DNA from: UBA6921 sp964532385
GTDB taxonomy: Bacteria; Pseudomonadota; Gammaproteobacteria; SG8-11
Direction of reading: 5' to 3'
DNA: 56,135 bases
NCBI GenBank assembly: GCA_964532385.1
Contig: CAZHHW010000009.1
Location: 1 to 56,135 of the forward strand
A model generated the notes under the pieces. It was not told the DNA's origin. It saw nothing but the letters and a program-made list of their open reading frames with translations, and did no database searches. Shown here one piece after another: positions 17,470-26,001 of the stretch. Positions within the stretch are counted from its first letter, which is position 1. Each line of letters opens with the position of its first letter. Position numbers and translations under genes: made by a program.

Positions 17470-19557
17470 GTGACGAAAAACGAAAAGGTCATTCGACTTC
17501 TGACCATAAAAGAATCTTCCAACGAAGCGGAAGTGATCGCCAGCATGATGCGCAATGCCGGCTATGCGATCCGCTCCTCGAACGTCGAAGATGGTGAAGA
17601 TTTACAGGAAGCCCTGGCTCAGCAAACCTGGGATCTGGTGATTGCCTCGCAGGATTTACCCACATTCAGCGCCACCGATGTATTGGAAATCATCAAACAA
17701 GCCGGTAAAGATGTTCCGGTGATTATCACGGCGGCGCAATACGACGACGCCATTGCCACCGAGCTGCTGCGCGCGGGGGCGCGCGATCTGGTGCCCGAAG
17801 CCAATCATGAATTGCTGTTGCTGGTGATAGCCCGCGAACTGAACGATCTGGAAGAACGCCGCGGTCACCGCAGTGCCAAAACCATGTACCGCGAAAGTGA
17901 ACGCCGCAACCGTTCGTTGATGGACAGCTCGCGCGACGCCATCGCGTACATCCACGAAGGCATGCACATCTACACCAATGCGACCTACCTTGAAATGTTT
18001 GGTTATACCGAAACCGACGATGTCGAAGGCATCCCGATCATGGACTTGATTGCGGCCGAAAATCATCAGCAGTTCAAAGGCATCTTGCGCCAGCTCAATG
18101 CCGGTGAAACTCCCGACGGCGACGTCGAAATGACATTGACGCGCGGCGACGGCAAAAAATTTCCGGGGGTGCTGGTGTTCGCACCGGCCAGCATCGAAGG
18201 CGAGCCTTGCACGCAGGTGCTGATTCGTGGCAAATCGGACAATAAAGAACTGGAAAAAGAACTCGACACGCTACGCCGCCAAGACCTGCTCACCGGTTTG
18301 TACAACCGCAACCATTTCCTGGAGCAACTGGAAGCCGCGATTAAAACCGCAACCAGCGAGAAGGCGAGCAGAAGCAGCGCGCTGATCTATCTGGAGCCGG
18401 ACGAATTCAAGCAAATTACCGAAACCATCGGCGTGGCGGCGGGCGACCTGGTGTTAAGCGACATGGCGGCGGTTATCAAGAACAACATCGGACCGGGCGA
18501 TATCGCGGCACGGTTTGCGGGCGAGATTTTTACCATTCTGGTTAACGAAACCGACATGGGCAAGGTGAAAAAAATCGCCGGCAATCTGCTCAAGGCCATC
18601 GAAGGCAACATCTTCGAACTGGAAAGTCAGTCGATCACCACCACGTGCAGCATCGGCGTGGCGCAGATTACCGAAACCTCAAGCGATGCCAAGAAAGTCC
18701 TGGCGCATGCCGACATGGCGTGCAAACAGGTCAAGTCCAGCGGCGGCAATCAGATTCACATGCACACCGCCGCGGACGAAAAAGCCAGCAACGAGCGCGA
18801 TCTGGGCTGGATTCAACGCATCAAGACCGCGCTGGAAAAAGACCGCTTCCGACTGGTCTATCAGCCCATCGTCAGTCTGCATGCCGAGCCCGGCGAACGT
18901 TACGAAGTGTTGCTGCGTATGATCGACGAGCAGAACAAAGACATTCCACCCGGCGAGTTTTTATCCTTGGCGGAACGTGCCGGTCTGATGCCGGACATCG
19001 ATCGCTGGGTCACCAAACAAGCGGTGAAAATGTTGACCACCAAGCGCAATACCAGTGCGCAGCAGACGCAGCTTTTCATCAAGCTGTCACACGACTCGGT
19101 CAAGGACCAAACGTTTCTGGTCTGGGTCAGCAAGCTGCTCAAAGCGGCGCGCCTGCACGGTGCCAGCCTGATTTTCGAATCCAGCGAAGCGTCGGTGTTG
19201 AGCGCGCTGAAAGAAACCAAGCTGTTCATCAACGGGCTCAAGCAATTGCACTGCGAGTTCGCCATCGATCATGTGGGCAGTGAAACTCAGTCATTCAGTT
19301 ACCTCAAGCATCTCGACGTTAAATACCTGAAAATCGACGGTTCGCATATCGCGACGCTGGCCACCAACGAAAAGAGCCGCGATACGCTCAAAATGGTGAC
19401 CGACATCGCCCGCGCGGAAAACAAACAAACCATCGCCGAGCATGTGCAGGATGCCAACAGCCTGGCGGTGTTGTGGCAAAGCGGCGTGAATTTCATCCAG
19501 GGCTACTATTTGCAAAAACCGGACAATGCGATGTCATACGATTTCACCGGCGGCTAG
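17470..19557 (+). CDS. fimX: FimX-like protein: degenerate REC-PAS-GGDEF-EAL
   Basis: 695-residue protein with the FimX order: REC-like (about 8-125), PAS (about 145-255), GGDEF (about 270-430) and EAL (about 445-690). Each catalytic signature is altered. The REC phosphoacceptor position in DLVIASQDLP is Ser60, GGDEF reads AGEIF at 350-354, and EAL reads EVL at 479-481, as in P. aeruginosa FimX. It should therefore bind c-di-GMP without making it and act as an effector for type IV pilus assembly. The start is GTG at 17470 preceded by GAGGAAG. It follows the PilZ-like gene by 74 bases and is probably cotranscribed. The name rests on architecture and N-terminal resemblance. Confidence 0.85.
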   Translation: MTKNEKVIRLLTIKESSNEAEVIASMMRNAGYAIRSSNVEDGEDLQEALAQQTWDLVIASQDLPTFSATDVLEIIKQAGKDVPVIITAAQYDDAIATELLRAGARDLVPEANHELLLLVIARELNDLEERRGHRSAKTMYRESERRNRSLMDSSRDAIAYIHEGMHIYTNATYLEMFGYTETDDVEGIPIMDLIAAENHQQFKGILRQLNAGETPDGDVEMTLTRGDGKKFPGVLVFAPASIEGEPCTQVLIRGKSDNKELEKELDTLRRQDLLTGLYNRNHFLEQLEAAIKTATSEKASRSSALIYLEPDEFKQITETIGVAAGDLVLSDMAAVIKNNIGPGDIAARFAGEIFTILVNETDMGKVKKIAGNLLKAIEGNIFELESQSITTTCSIGVAQITETSSDAKKVLAHADMACKQVKSSGGNQIHMHTAADEKASNERDLGWIQRIKTALEKDRFRLVYQPIVSLHAEPGERYEVLLRMIDEQNKDIPPGEFLSLAERAGLMPDIDRWVTKQAVKMLTTKRNTSAQQTQLFIKLSHDSVKDQTFLVWVSKLLKAARLHGASLIFESSEASVLSALKETKLFINGLKQLHCEFAIDHVGSETQSFSYLKHLDVKYLKIDGSHIATLATNEKSRDTLKMVTDIARAENKQTIAEHVQDANSLAVLWQSGVNFIQGYYLQKPDNAMSYDFTGG

Positions 19558-19576
19558 TTCACCCACCTGTAAAACT

Positions 19577-19605
19577 AAAAAAGGCCGCATTCAATGCGGC
19601 CTTTT
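19577..19605. terminator. Bidirectional terminator between fimX and htpX
   Basis: AAGGCCGCAT-TCA-ATGCGGCCTT forms a 10-base-pair stem with A-rich and T-rich flanks on both sides, so it can terminate both convergent genes. Confidence 0.9.
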
Positions 19606-19629
19606 TGTTGGTAATACGTTGTGCTGAAT

Positions 19630-20505
19630 TTAAGCAGCGCGCAAGCGGGCAATGCGCTCGTCCAGCGGCGGATGCGACATGAACAGGCGCTTGAAGCCGT
19701 GCGCCAGTCCGCCGGTGATGCCGAACGCCGCCAATTGGTCGGGCAATTGCGCCGGATGCATTTGCGCTTTTAAACGCTCCAGCGCCGCAATCATTTTGCT
19801 CTTCTGACTCAGACGCGCGCCGCCGGCATCCGCCCGGAACTCGCGCTGGCGGCTGAACCACATGACAATCGTGCTGGCCAGAATGCCCAATACCAGTTCG
19901 GCGACGATGGTTGCAATCCAGAACGCCGGGCCATTCTCACGCTCGGACTTGAACACCACACGGTCGACAAAATAACCGATCACCCGCGCGAGGAAAATCA
20001 CGAACGTATTCACGACGCCCTGAATCAACGCGAGCGTTACCATGTCGCCATTCGCCACGTGAGTAATTTCATGGCCTACCACGGCTTCGGCTTCATCGCG
20101 CGTCATGCTGCGCAACAAGCCGCTGCTCACGGCAACCAGCGCGCTGTTGCGGTTCGCGCCGGTGGCAAATGCGTTGACGTCCGGGCTATCGAAAATCGCC
20201 ACCTCGGGCATGCCGATCCCCGCCTGCTGCGCCTGACGGCGCACGGTCTCCACCAGCCATGCTTCGGCTTCGGTGCGCGGCTGCGTGATCACCTGCGCGC
20301 CGGTCGAGCGCTTGGCAATCCATTTCGACATCAGCAATGAAATAAACGAACCGCCAAAACCAAAGATCGCGGCAAATACCAACAGGGAGCTGAGATCCAG
20401 TCCCTGCCGCGTTAAAAATCGATCCGCCCCCAGCAGGTGCACCGTAACACTCAGCACCAGCATAATGGCCAGATTGGTCATCAGGAACAAAAATATCCGC
20501 TTCAT
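19630..20505 (-). CDS. htpX: Membrane zinc protease HtpX
   Basis: 291-residue inner-membrane metalloprotease for quality control of membrane proteins under heat and envelope stress. Two N-terminal membrane segments (about 4-24 and 36-58) are followed by the zinc motif HEITH with His145, Glu146 and His149. Two further hydrophobic segments follow at about 157-175 and 192-215. Conserved NAFATGANRNSALVAVS precedes the zinc site. The length matches E. coli HtpX. A strong sigma-32-type promoter lies upstream (20568-20595), which fits the heat-shock regulation known for this gene. Confidence 0.97.
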   Translation of the reverse strand: MKRIFLFLMTNLAIMLVLSVTVHLLGADRFLTRQGLDLSSLLVFAAIFGFGGSFISLLMSKWIAKRSTGAQVITQPRTEAEAWLVETVRRQAQQAGIGMPEVAIFDSPDVNAFATGANRNSALVAVSSGLLRSMTRDEAEAVVGHEITHVANGDMVTLALIQGVVNTFVIFLARVIGYFVDRVVFKSERENGPAFWIATIVAELVLGILASTIVMWFSRQREFRADAGGARLSQKSKMIAALERLKAQMHPAQLPDQLAAFGITGGLAHGFKRLFMSHPPLDERIARLRAA

Positions 20506-20567
20506 CGACTACTCCTTCATATTGTCGCGTTTTAACAAATCGAATTCGTATGCATTACTGCCCACAT

Positions 20568-20595
20568 GTATGGGGTTCAAACTCTTCAATTCAAG
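20568..20595 (-). promoter_or_regulatory. Sigma-32-type heat-shock promoter of htpX
   Basis: On the minus strand the sequence is CTTGAA, 14 bases, then CCCCATAC, which matches the heat-shock sigma factor pattern CTTGAA...CCCCATNT with a normal spacer. It ends about 62 bases before the htpX ATG at 20505. Confidence 0.75.
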
Positions 20596-20732
20596 CCTGG
20601 AAAAAACCGTTATCCGCCCAAGGCGGCGGGCGGACTAATCTTACATCGGTTAGATGGCACACGGGTAAAACAGTTTCTCATGCAGATTAATTTGCTCAGA
20701 CTCAAGGAAATAGTCAATCGACTGCGAACGCG

Positions 20733-22499
20733 CTAGCGATGCTGAAATCCAAGCATGTCAAACACCACGAACTCGGGCTGATACAAATACATGCGCCCTA
20801 ATTTTAAGCTGCGAGTTTGCCCCGCGGCATGTAAAAACAGCTTGGAAATCGCATACGAACCGTGTTTGCTGTGCAGCAGGAAACGCCACTTGCCGTCCAG
20901 GCAATGCAGCAGCAAACCTGGAAATGCTTGGTGATTGTCCAGCATATGCGGATCTTGAACGCCGACGCATTCTGCTTCGACGGCGAGTTTTTGCACCGCA
21001 ACTTCAATCTCACCGCTGCGGCTGCGCTGCACCCGCGTGACGTACGCAAGCTGCGGCACACTGCAACCTTGGGCGGCGGCATGTGCGCAGGTAATCAATT
21101 GGCCGACGAACAGCGCCTTGGTGTCGGGGGTTTCCTGAAACTTGAATTGCATACCCGTGGCACTTTCATTAAGCAGAAAATATGGTTTTTCCTGCTGTAC
21201 CGCGGGTGATGTGTTGATTTTTGTGAGTTGCTGAGTCACCGGCAAACTATCGAAGCTCCACTCGTCATCGCTGTTGGAAACCTGCTTGACGGTTGCAAAT
21301 ACTTCGGAAAAGCCCCAGCTTAACCGAAGCTCGACATATTCATTCACATAACTACGCTCGTCGCGGCTGGGATGATAATGCAACTTGCGCAGCATGTGTT
21401 CCAACAGCTGAGCCTGCTCCAGCAGACCGACGCCCGCCACTCCGACCAAGCGCTTGAAGAGAGTATCCTGCTGCCCCGCATTGAGCCGTTCCAGATCGCG
21501 TTCCACCCGCCGCAACAACGGTCCCATGTCGAGCAGCACGGCAGGTTCCTTGGGGATATTGCGCATTTTGAAAGTGGGCGAGCGATGGTCCAGACGCGTA
21601 ATGATCACGCTCGCATTATTAAGCGCATGCGCGTTATAGGCACGCAACCTGAGCCGTGGCAAGGTGCGGCGCAGGTACACCAGCACCCAGAAAAATTGCT
21701 GCGGAGGCCAGGTTCCCGGATCCATCATGCCGGTCACCTGCAACGAAATATAAATTTGTTGCACGCTCGTTTGAGTTGGTTCCGGCTCTTGCACTTTGGG
21801 TTGCCAGGCGGGACGACGGGGCTCCAGAAGATAGCCTGCCAATGGAAATTCGCGTTGCACGTCCTCGCACTCGCTCAGCGCAAAATAAAGCTGGTTGCAA
21901 TTACGCCACGAACCTTCCGCCAATTTTATATGGCGCAACGCACACAGATGTTGCTCGGTATGAATCAACTCCAGGATTCGATGCCCGGTGCGCAGTACCT
22001 TATCGTGACATAACGCATAAACCCGATCCGGCCACCGGCATAACGCATTCAACACGATCGCATAACAAATCGTTAACTGCTGGACCGCTTCAATCGCGAG
22101 TTGCGTATGTTCCTTGTATTCATCGGGTGCGGAACATTCATGGGCCGGCCGTAACGCCGCATGCTGGGTATTTTCATGCCGATGATGGGAGTCATACACC
22201 GCACTTAAAACCGGGCGCAGATAATGATCCGCAATCCGCGCATGCAACCAGCGCATCACGATGGAAACCGGATAACGATTGTGCGCGGCAAGATGTTCAG
22301 CTGCGATTTTCAACACCGATACATGTCCGTTCGCGGCGTGGCAAACGCGCAGGAAGCCGGCAAAACCGTGCCTGGGCTTGTCATTTTCAAACGTGGCTAC
22401 TGGAACCTCAAGCTCAAGCGCGCGCGCGCGTGCGGGCAGTTCACCGCGTAACCAACGATGAACACCCTCACCCCAAGGCTTAAGGCCGGAAAACAGCAT
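20733..22499 (-). CDS. Second large protein with PilZ-like C-terminal segment
   Basis: About 588 residues, no signal peptide. The C-terminal segment has NESATGMQFKFQE, then FVGQLI, and VTRVQRSRSGEIEVAVQKLA, the same pattern and spacing as the protein at 15473-17395 (NESAGG, VGELI, SRDGKQLELGIQKLA). The helical middle also aligns loosely: GSWRNCNQLYFALSEC here against NLWREIHRLYLFAQQN there. I infer that the two are paralogues. A TTG five codons upstream (22514) is an alternative start; neither has a strong ribosome-binding site. It is transcribed toward htpX, with a 227-base gap between. Function unknown. Confidence 0.7.
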   Translation of the reverse strand: MLFSGLKPWGEGVHRWLRGELPARARALELEVPVATFENDKPRHGFAGFLRVCHAANGHVSVLKIAAEHLAAHNRYPVSIVMRWLHARIADHYLRPVLSAVYDSHHRHENTQHAALRPAHECSAPDEYKEHTQLAIEAVQQLTICYAIVLNALCRWPDRVYALCHDKVLRTGHRILELIHTEQHLCALRHIKLAEGSWRNCNQLYFALSECEDVQREFPLAGYLLEPRRPAWQPKVQEPEPTQTSVQQIYISLQVTGMMDPGTWPPQQFFWVLVYLRRTLPRLRLRAYNAHALNNASVIITRLDHRSPTFKMRNIPKEPAVLLDMGPLLRRVERDLERLNAGQQDTLFKRLVGVAGVGLLEQAQLLEHMLRKLHYHPSRDERSYVNEYVELRLSWGFSEVFATVKQVSNSDDEWSFDSLPVTQQLTKINTSPAVQQEKPYFLLNESATGMQFKFQETPDTKALFVGQLITCAHAAAQGCSVPQLAYVTRVQRSRSGEIEVAVQKLAVEAECVGVQDPHMLDNHQAFPGLLLHCLDGKWRFLLHSKHGSYAISKLFLHAAGQTRSLKLGRMYLYQPEFVVFDMLGFQHR

Positions 22500-22707
22500 G
22501 CCACCACAATCCAAACGCTATGTTTACCTCTCATGTATCGTCTTCATGCTTGTAAACATTTAATAAATCTCTAAAAAAGCCTAGATTTATTGCGCTGTCG
22601 ATCACAAATGCCATGGTACGCATCTCAAGAAGCGATTTTTCTTTCCCCAACAACGCTGCCGGAGCACATCGGAGCGAAAACTTCCTCGTGATCGTAACCT
22701 CAATTAA

Positions 22708-24957
22708 TCAAGCACCCGGCAAAACGACCATCGCCCGCTCTACCTTCTGATAGCCACGCGGCAATTTCTTGCCGCGCCGTCCGCGTTCGCCATGATAGTC
22801 GTTCAATTCATTCGCACTGAGGGTGGTGTGTTGTTTGCCGGCGAAAATGGTGAGACCGCCGCCTTTTGGAATCGACAGCAGCGCAAATAAGGTTTCATCG
22901 TCTTTGGGCGATACGCCGATAATTTTATTGCCACGGCCCTTTGCCAGCATCGGCAGGTCTTTTACCGCGAAGACCAGCATGTGACCATCGTTGGTGATCG
23001 CGGCGAGGCGATCGGTTTCGACATCGACGATCGGTGCAGGCGCCACGACACGACTGTCCGCCGCTACGCTCAAGACCGCCTTGCCGTTTTTGTTTTTTGT
23101 GGACATGTCTTCGAGCCTGGCAACGAAGCCATAGCCCGCATCGCTGCCGACCAGGTACAACTGCTCGAGGGCGCCTAACATGACACCGGCGAAGGTTGCA
23201 CCCGGCGGCGGATTCAACCAGCCGGTCAATGGTTCACCATGACCACGCGCCGACGGTAATTGGTGTGCGGGCAAGGTGTACGCACGGCCGGTCGAGTCGA
23301 GGAACACAGCAGACTGATTACTCTTGCCGACAGCCGCCGCGCGGAAGCTGTCGCCCGCTTTGTATTGCAGCGCGTACGCGTCGATGTCATGCCCTTTCGC
23401 GGAACGCACCCAGCCTTTTTCGGACAGAATCACCGTCACCGGCTCGGCGCCGACCAAGGTCGACTCGTCGATGGCTTTGGCGGCAGCGCGTGCGACCAAC
23501 GGCGAACGGCGTTCGTCGCCGTAGGTTTTCATGTCTTCCTGGATTTCTTTTTTAACCAGCGTGCGCAGCCGCTTGCCGGAGTCCAAAATCTTTTGCAGTT
23601 CGTCGCGCTCTTCGGCCAGTTCGTTTTGTTCAGTGCGAATCTGCATTTCTTCGAGTTTTGCCAGGTGCCGCAACTTGAGCTCAAGAATTGCTTCGGCCTG
23701 GATATCGCTCAACTTAAAGCGCTTCATCAACACCGGCTTGGGCTCGTCGTTGGTGCGGATGATGCGAATCACTTCGTCGATGTTCAGATACGCAATCAAC
23801 AAGCCGTCGAGGATGTGCAGGCGCGCATTGACCTTGTCGAGCCGCCACTGCAAGCGGCGCCGCACCGTCAACATGCGGAACTCCAGCCACTCGGTCAGCA
23901 AGTCGCGCAAGTTCTTCACTTGCGGGCGGCCGTTCAAACCGATCATGTTCATGTTGATGCGGTAACTGCGTTCCAGGTCGGTGGTCGCGAACAAGTGGCC
24001 CATCAATTCGTCGAGATCCACACGATTGGAGCGCGGCACGATCACCAAGCGCGTCGGATTTTCATGGTCGGATTCATCGCGTAGATCTTCCACCATGGGC
24101 AATTTTTTCGCGTTCATCTGCTGCGCAATCTGTTCCAGAATTTTCGCGCCCGAAGTCTGATGTGGCAGCGACGTGAGCACCACGCAACCGTCTTCGATTT
24201 CGTAACACGCGCGCATGCGCACCGAACCGTTACCGGTTTCATACATCGTCAGTAATTCAGCGCGCGGCGTAATGATTTCCGCATCGGTGGGGAAATCAGG
24301 GCCTAATACAAACTCGCATAACTCGTCCGTTGTCGCCTTGGGGTTTTCGATCAGGTGAATGCAAGCGGCGGCAACTTCGCGCAGATTGTGCGGTGGAATA
24401 TCGGTAGCCATGCCGACCGCGATGCCGGTGGTGCCATTCAGCAACACATTCGGCAGGCGTGCCGGCAGCAGCGAGGGTTCATCCAGCGTGCCGTCAAAAT
24501 TCGGCACCCAATCCACCGTGCCCTGCCCTAACTCCGCGAGCAACACTTCGGCATATTTCGCCAAACGCGATTCGGTGTAACGCATCGCCGCAAACGATTT
24601 CGGATCGTCCGGCGAACCCCAGTTGCCCTGCCCGTCGACCAGCGGATAGCGATACGAAAACGGCTGCGCCATCAACACCATTGCTTCGTAGCACGCCGAG
24701 TCACCGTGCGGATGAAACTTGCCGAGCACGTCACCGACCGTGCGCGCGGATTTTTTGTATTTATTTCCGGCCTTCAGACCCAGCTCGCTCATCGCATACA
24801 CAATGCGCCGCTGCACCGGCTTCAAACCATCGCCGATGTGCGGCAACGCGCGATCCAGAATCACGTACATCGAATAGTCAAGATACGCCTTCTCGCTGAA
24901 CACGCGCAGCGGCTGGCGTTCCACGCCATCAGGATTGGTTTTGGTTTCTTCAGTCAT
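22708..24957 (-). CDS. parC: DNA topoisomerase IV subunit A
   Basis: 749-residue cleavage subunit of topoisomerase IV, which decatenates daughter chromosomes. The catalytic tyrosine is Tyr127 in AMRYTESRLAKY. The quinolone-resistance region reads HPHGDSACYEAM with Ser and Glu at the two usual resistance positions, the sensitive form. The C-terminal beta-pinwheel with repeated strands such as EKGWVRSAKGHD follows, and the protein ends soon after KKLPRGYQKVERA. No parE is in the window. The ATG at 24957 fits the family start. Confidence 0.96.
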   Translation of the reverse strand: MTEETKTNPDGVERQPLRVFSEKAYLDYSMYVILDRALPHIGDGLKPVQRRIVYAMSELGLKAGNKYKKSARTVGDVLGKFHPHGDSACYEAMVLMAQPFSYRYPLVDGQGNWGSPDDPKSFAAMRYTESRLAKYAEVLLAELGQGTVDWVPNFDGTLDEPSLLPARLPNVLLNGTTGIAVGMATDIPPHNLREVAAACIHLIENPKATTDELCEFVLGPDFPTDAEIITPRAELLTMYETGNGSVRMRACYEIEDGCVVLTSLPHQTSGAKILEQIAQQMNAKKLPMVEDLRDESDHENPTRLVIVPRSNRVDLDELMGHLFATTDLERSYRINMNMIGLNGRPQVKNLRDLLTEWLEFRMLTVRRRLQWRLDKVNARLHILDGLLIAYLNIDEVIRIIRTNDEPKPVLMKRFKLSDIQAEAILELKLRHLAKLEEMQIRTEQNELAEERDELQKILDSGKRLRTLVKKEIQEDMKTYGDERRSPLVARAAAKAIDESTLVGAEPVTVILSEKGWVRSAKGHDIDAYALQYKAGDSFRAAAVGKSNQSAVFLDSTGRAYTLPAHQLPSARGHGEPLTGWLNPPPGATFAGVMLGALEQLYLVGSDAGYGFVARLEDMSTKNKNGKAVLSVAADSRVVAPAPIVDVETDRLAAITNDGHMLVFAVKDLPMLAKGRGNKIIGVSPKDDETLFALLSIPKGGGLTIFAGKQHTTLSANELNDYHGERGRRGKKLPRGYQKVERAMVVLPGA

Positions 24958-25002
24958 GATCTGTCCTTAAATAATTGCGCAAACATGTGAACATGTTACC
25001 GT

Positions 25003-25264
25003 TCATTGCAGCCATCTTTGCTGGTCCTGCCGATTGGGTTTAAGTGCGCATAACTGCGTGAGCAAGGTTGGAATATCGCCGCGAATAATACTCCACAGCG
25101 TGTCTTTGTCGATGCCCAGATAGGAACGAATCAAACGATTACGCGCGGAAATGATGAGCGCCAGGGAATCGCGAATTTGTATGGGTAGCAGCCTCGCCGA
25201 TTAATCCTAGATAGCGCACAACACCTGCTCTCGATTCATAGTAGTCGCTCCAAATTAATGCCAT
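25003..25264 (-). pseudogene. Frameshifted remnant of a HepT-like (DUF86/HEPN) toxin gene
   Basis: Two overlapping minus-strand frames together read like a HepT/DUF86 protein. The first, from an ATG at 25264, gives SDYYESRAGVVRYLGLIGEAA, matching the family's VVR..L..IGEAA block. The second continues LPIQIRDSLAL, ARNRLIRSYLGIDKDTLWSI and GDIPTLLTQL to a stop at 25003. The RNxLIHxY motif has Arg instead of His, so the RNase active site would be lost as well. No intact MNT antitoxin gene adjoins it. The rest of the parC-to-25437 gap shows nothing else I can support. Confidence 0.7.
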
Positions 25265-25436
25265 TACGACAGCAAGGTCAACTCACTTCATTTCAACACG
25301 CTACTTGTTATGGCCAAAAAAAGTAGAACGAGACGAAATCTTACTGCTTAAGTTGGGCGATTCATCCCACAGTATGTTTGGCAAGTTGTCGGCTACACTG
25401 AGCGTGGAAATCAGATCTCAAAGGCCGTGATACTTC

Positions 25437-25904
25437 ATGCGCATTCAATCCCTCGAACTCAAGATTCCACCCCCTGCGGTGGCGGCGCTACTCGCGGGCG
25501 CCATGTGGGGAATCGCATCAGTGACCCCGCTGTTGGAAGTGCCTGCATTCATGCGGATCACCGTCGCGGCAATCATCACTTTGACCGGGGCCGGCATCAG
25601 CCTCGCAGGGGTGATTGCATTCCGGCGCGCGCACACGACCGTCAATCCGATGAAACCCGAGGCCACGTCTGCGTTAGTGTGCTCCGGCATTTACAAAGCC
25701 ACGCGCAATCCCATGTATGTGGGTGTGCTATTTGTGCTTTGCGCGTGGGCAGTGTTTCTGTCTTCGGTCTGGGCTTTGCTTGGACCGCTGTTTTTTGTGC
25801 TTTACATCAGCCGGTTTCAAATCGCACCTGAAGAACGCGTGCTAGTGGATAAATTTGGCGCGGAATATTCTGCTTATAAATCCAAGGTACGGCGGTGGCT
25901 GTGA
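25437..25904 (+). CDS. Isoprenylcysteine carboxyl methyltransferase-family membrane protein
   Basis: 155-residue integral membrane protein with about four hydrophobic segments (13-30, 37-59, 83-102 partly, 102-125). The family signature is present: GIYKATRNPMYVGVL, then PEERVLVDKFGAEYSAYKSKVRRW at the C-terminus, which should bind S-adenosylmethionine. Bacterial members methylate unknown small or lipid substrates; they do not act on prenylated proteins as eukaryotic ICMT does. The gene stands 97 bases before the FGGY kinase gene and could share its transcript, but there is no overlap. Confidence 0.85.
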   Translation: MRIQSLELKIPPPAVAALLAGAMWGIASVTPLLEVPAFMRITVAAIITLTGAGISLAGVIAFRRAHTTVNPMKPEATSALVCSGIYKATRNPMYVGVLFVLCAWAVFLSSVWALLGPLFFVLYISRFQIAPEERVLVDKFGAEYSAYKSKVRRWL

Positions 25905-26001
25905 GTTCATAGTGGTAGCTAGGACTTCAAAAGTCATAGCTAAACATTTCGATGCATTTTTACGATTGCCGAAATAAACGCAGCTACGTGAAAATGACAC
26001 A

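Noticed and set aside
17470..19557. Active diguanylate cyclase/phosphodiesterase
   Set aside because: GGDEF and EAL signatures are replaced by AGEIF and EVL.
23260..24084. Long plus-strand open frame of 274 codons within parC
   Set aside because: Mirror frame of parC; the translation is rich in His, Gln and Phe and shows no domain.
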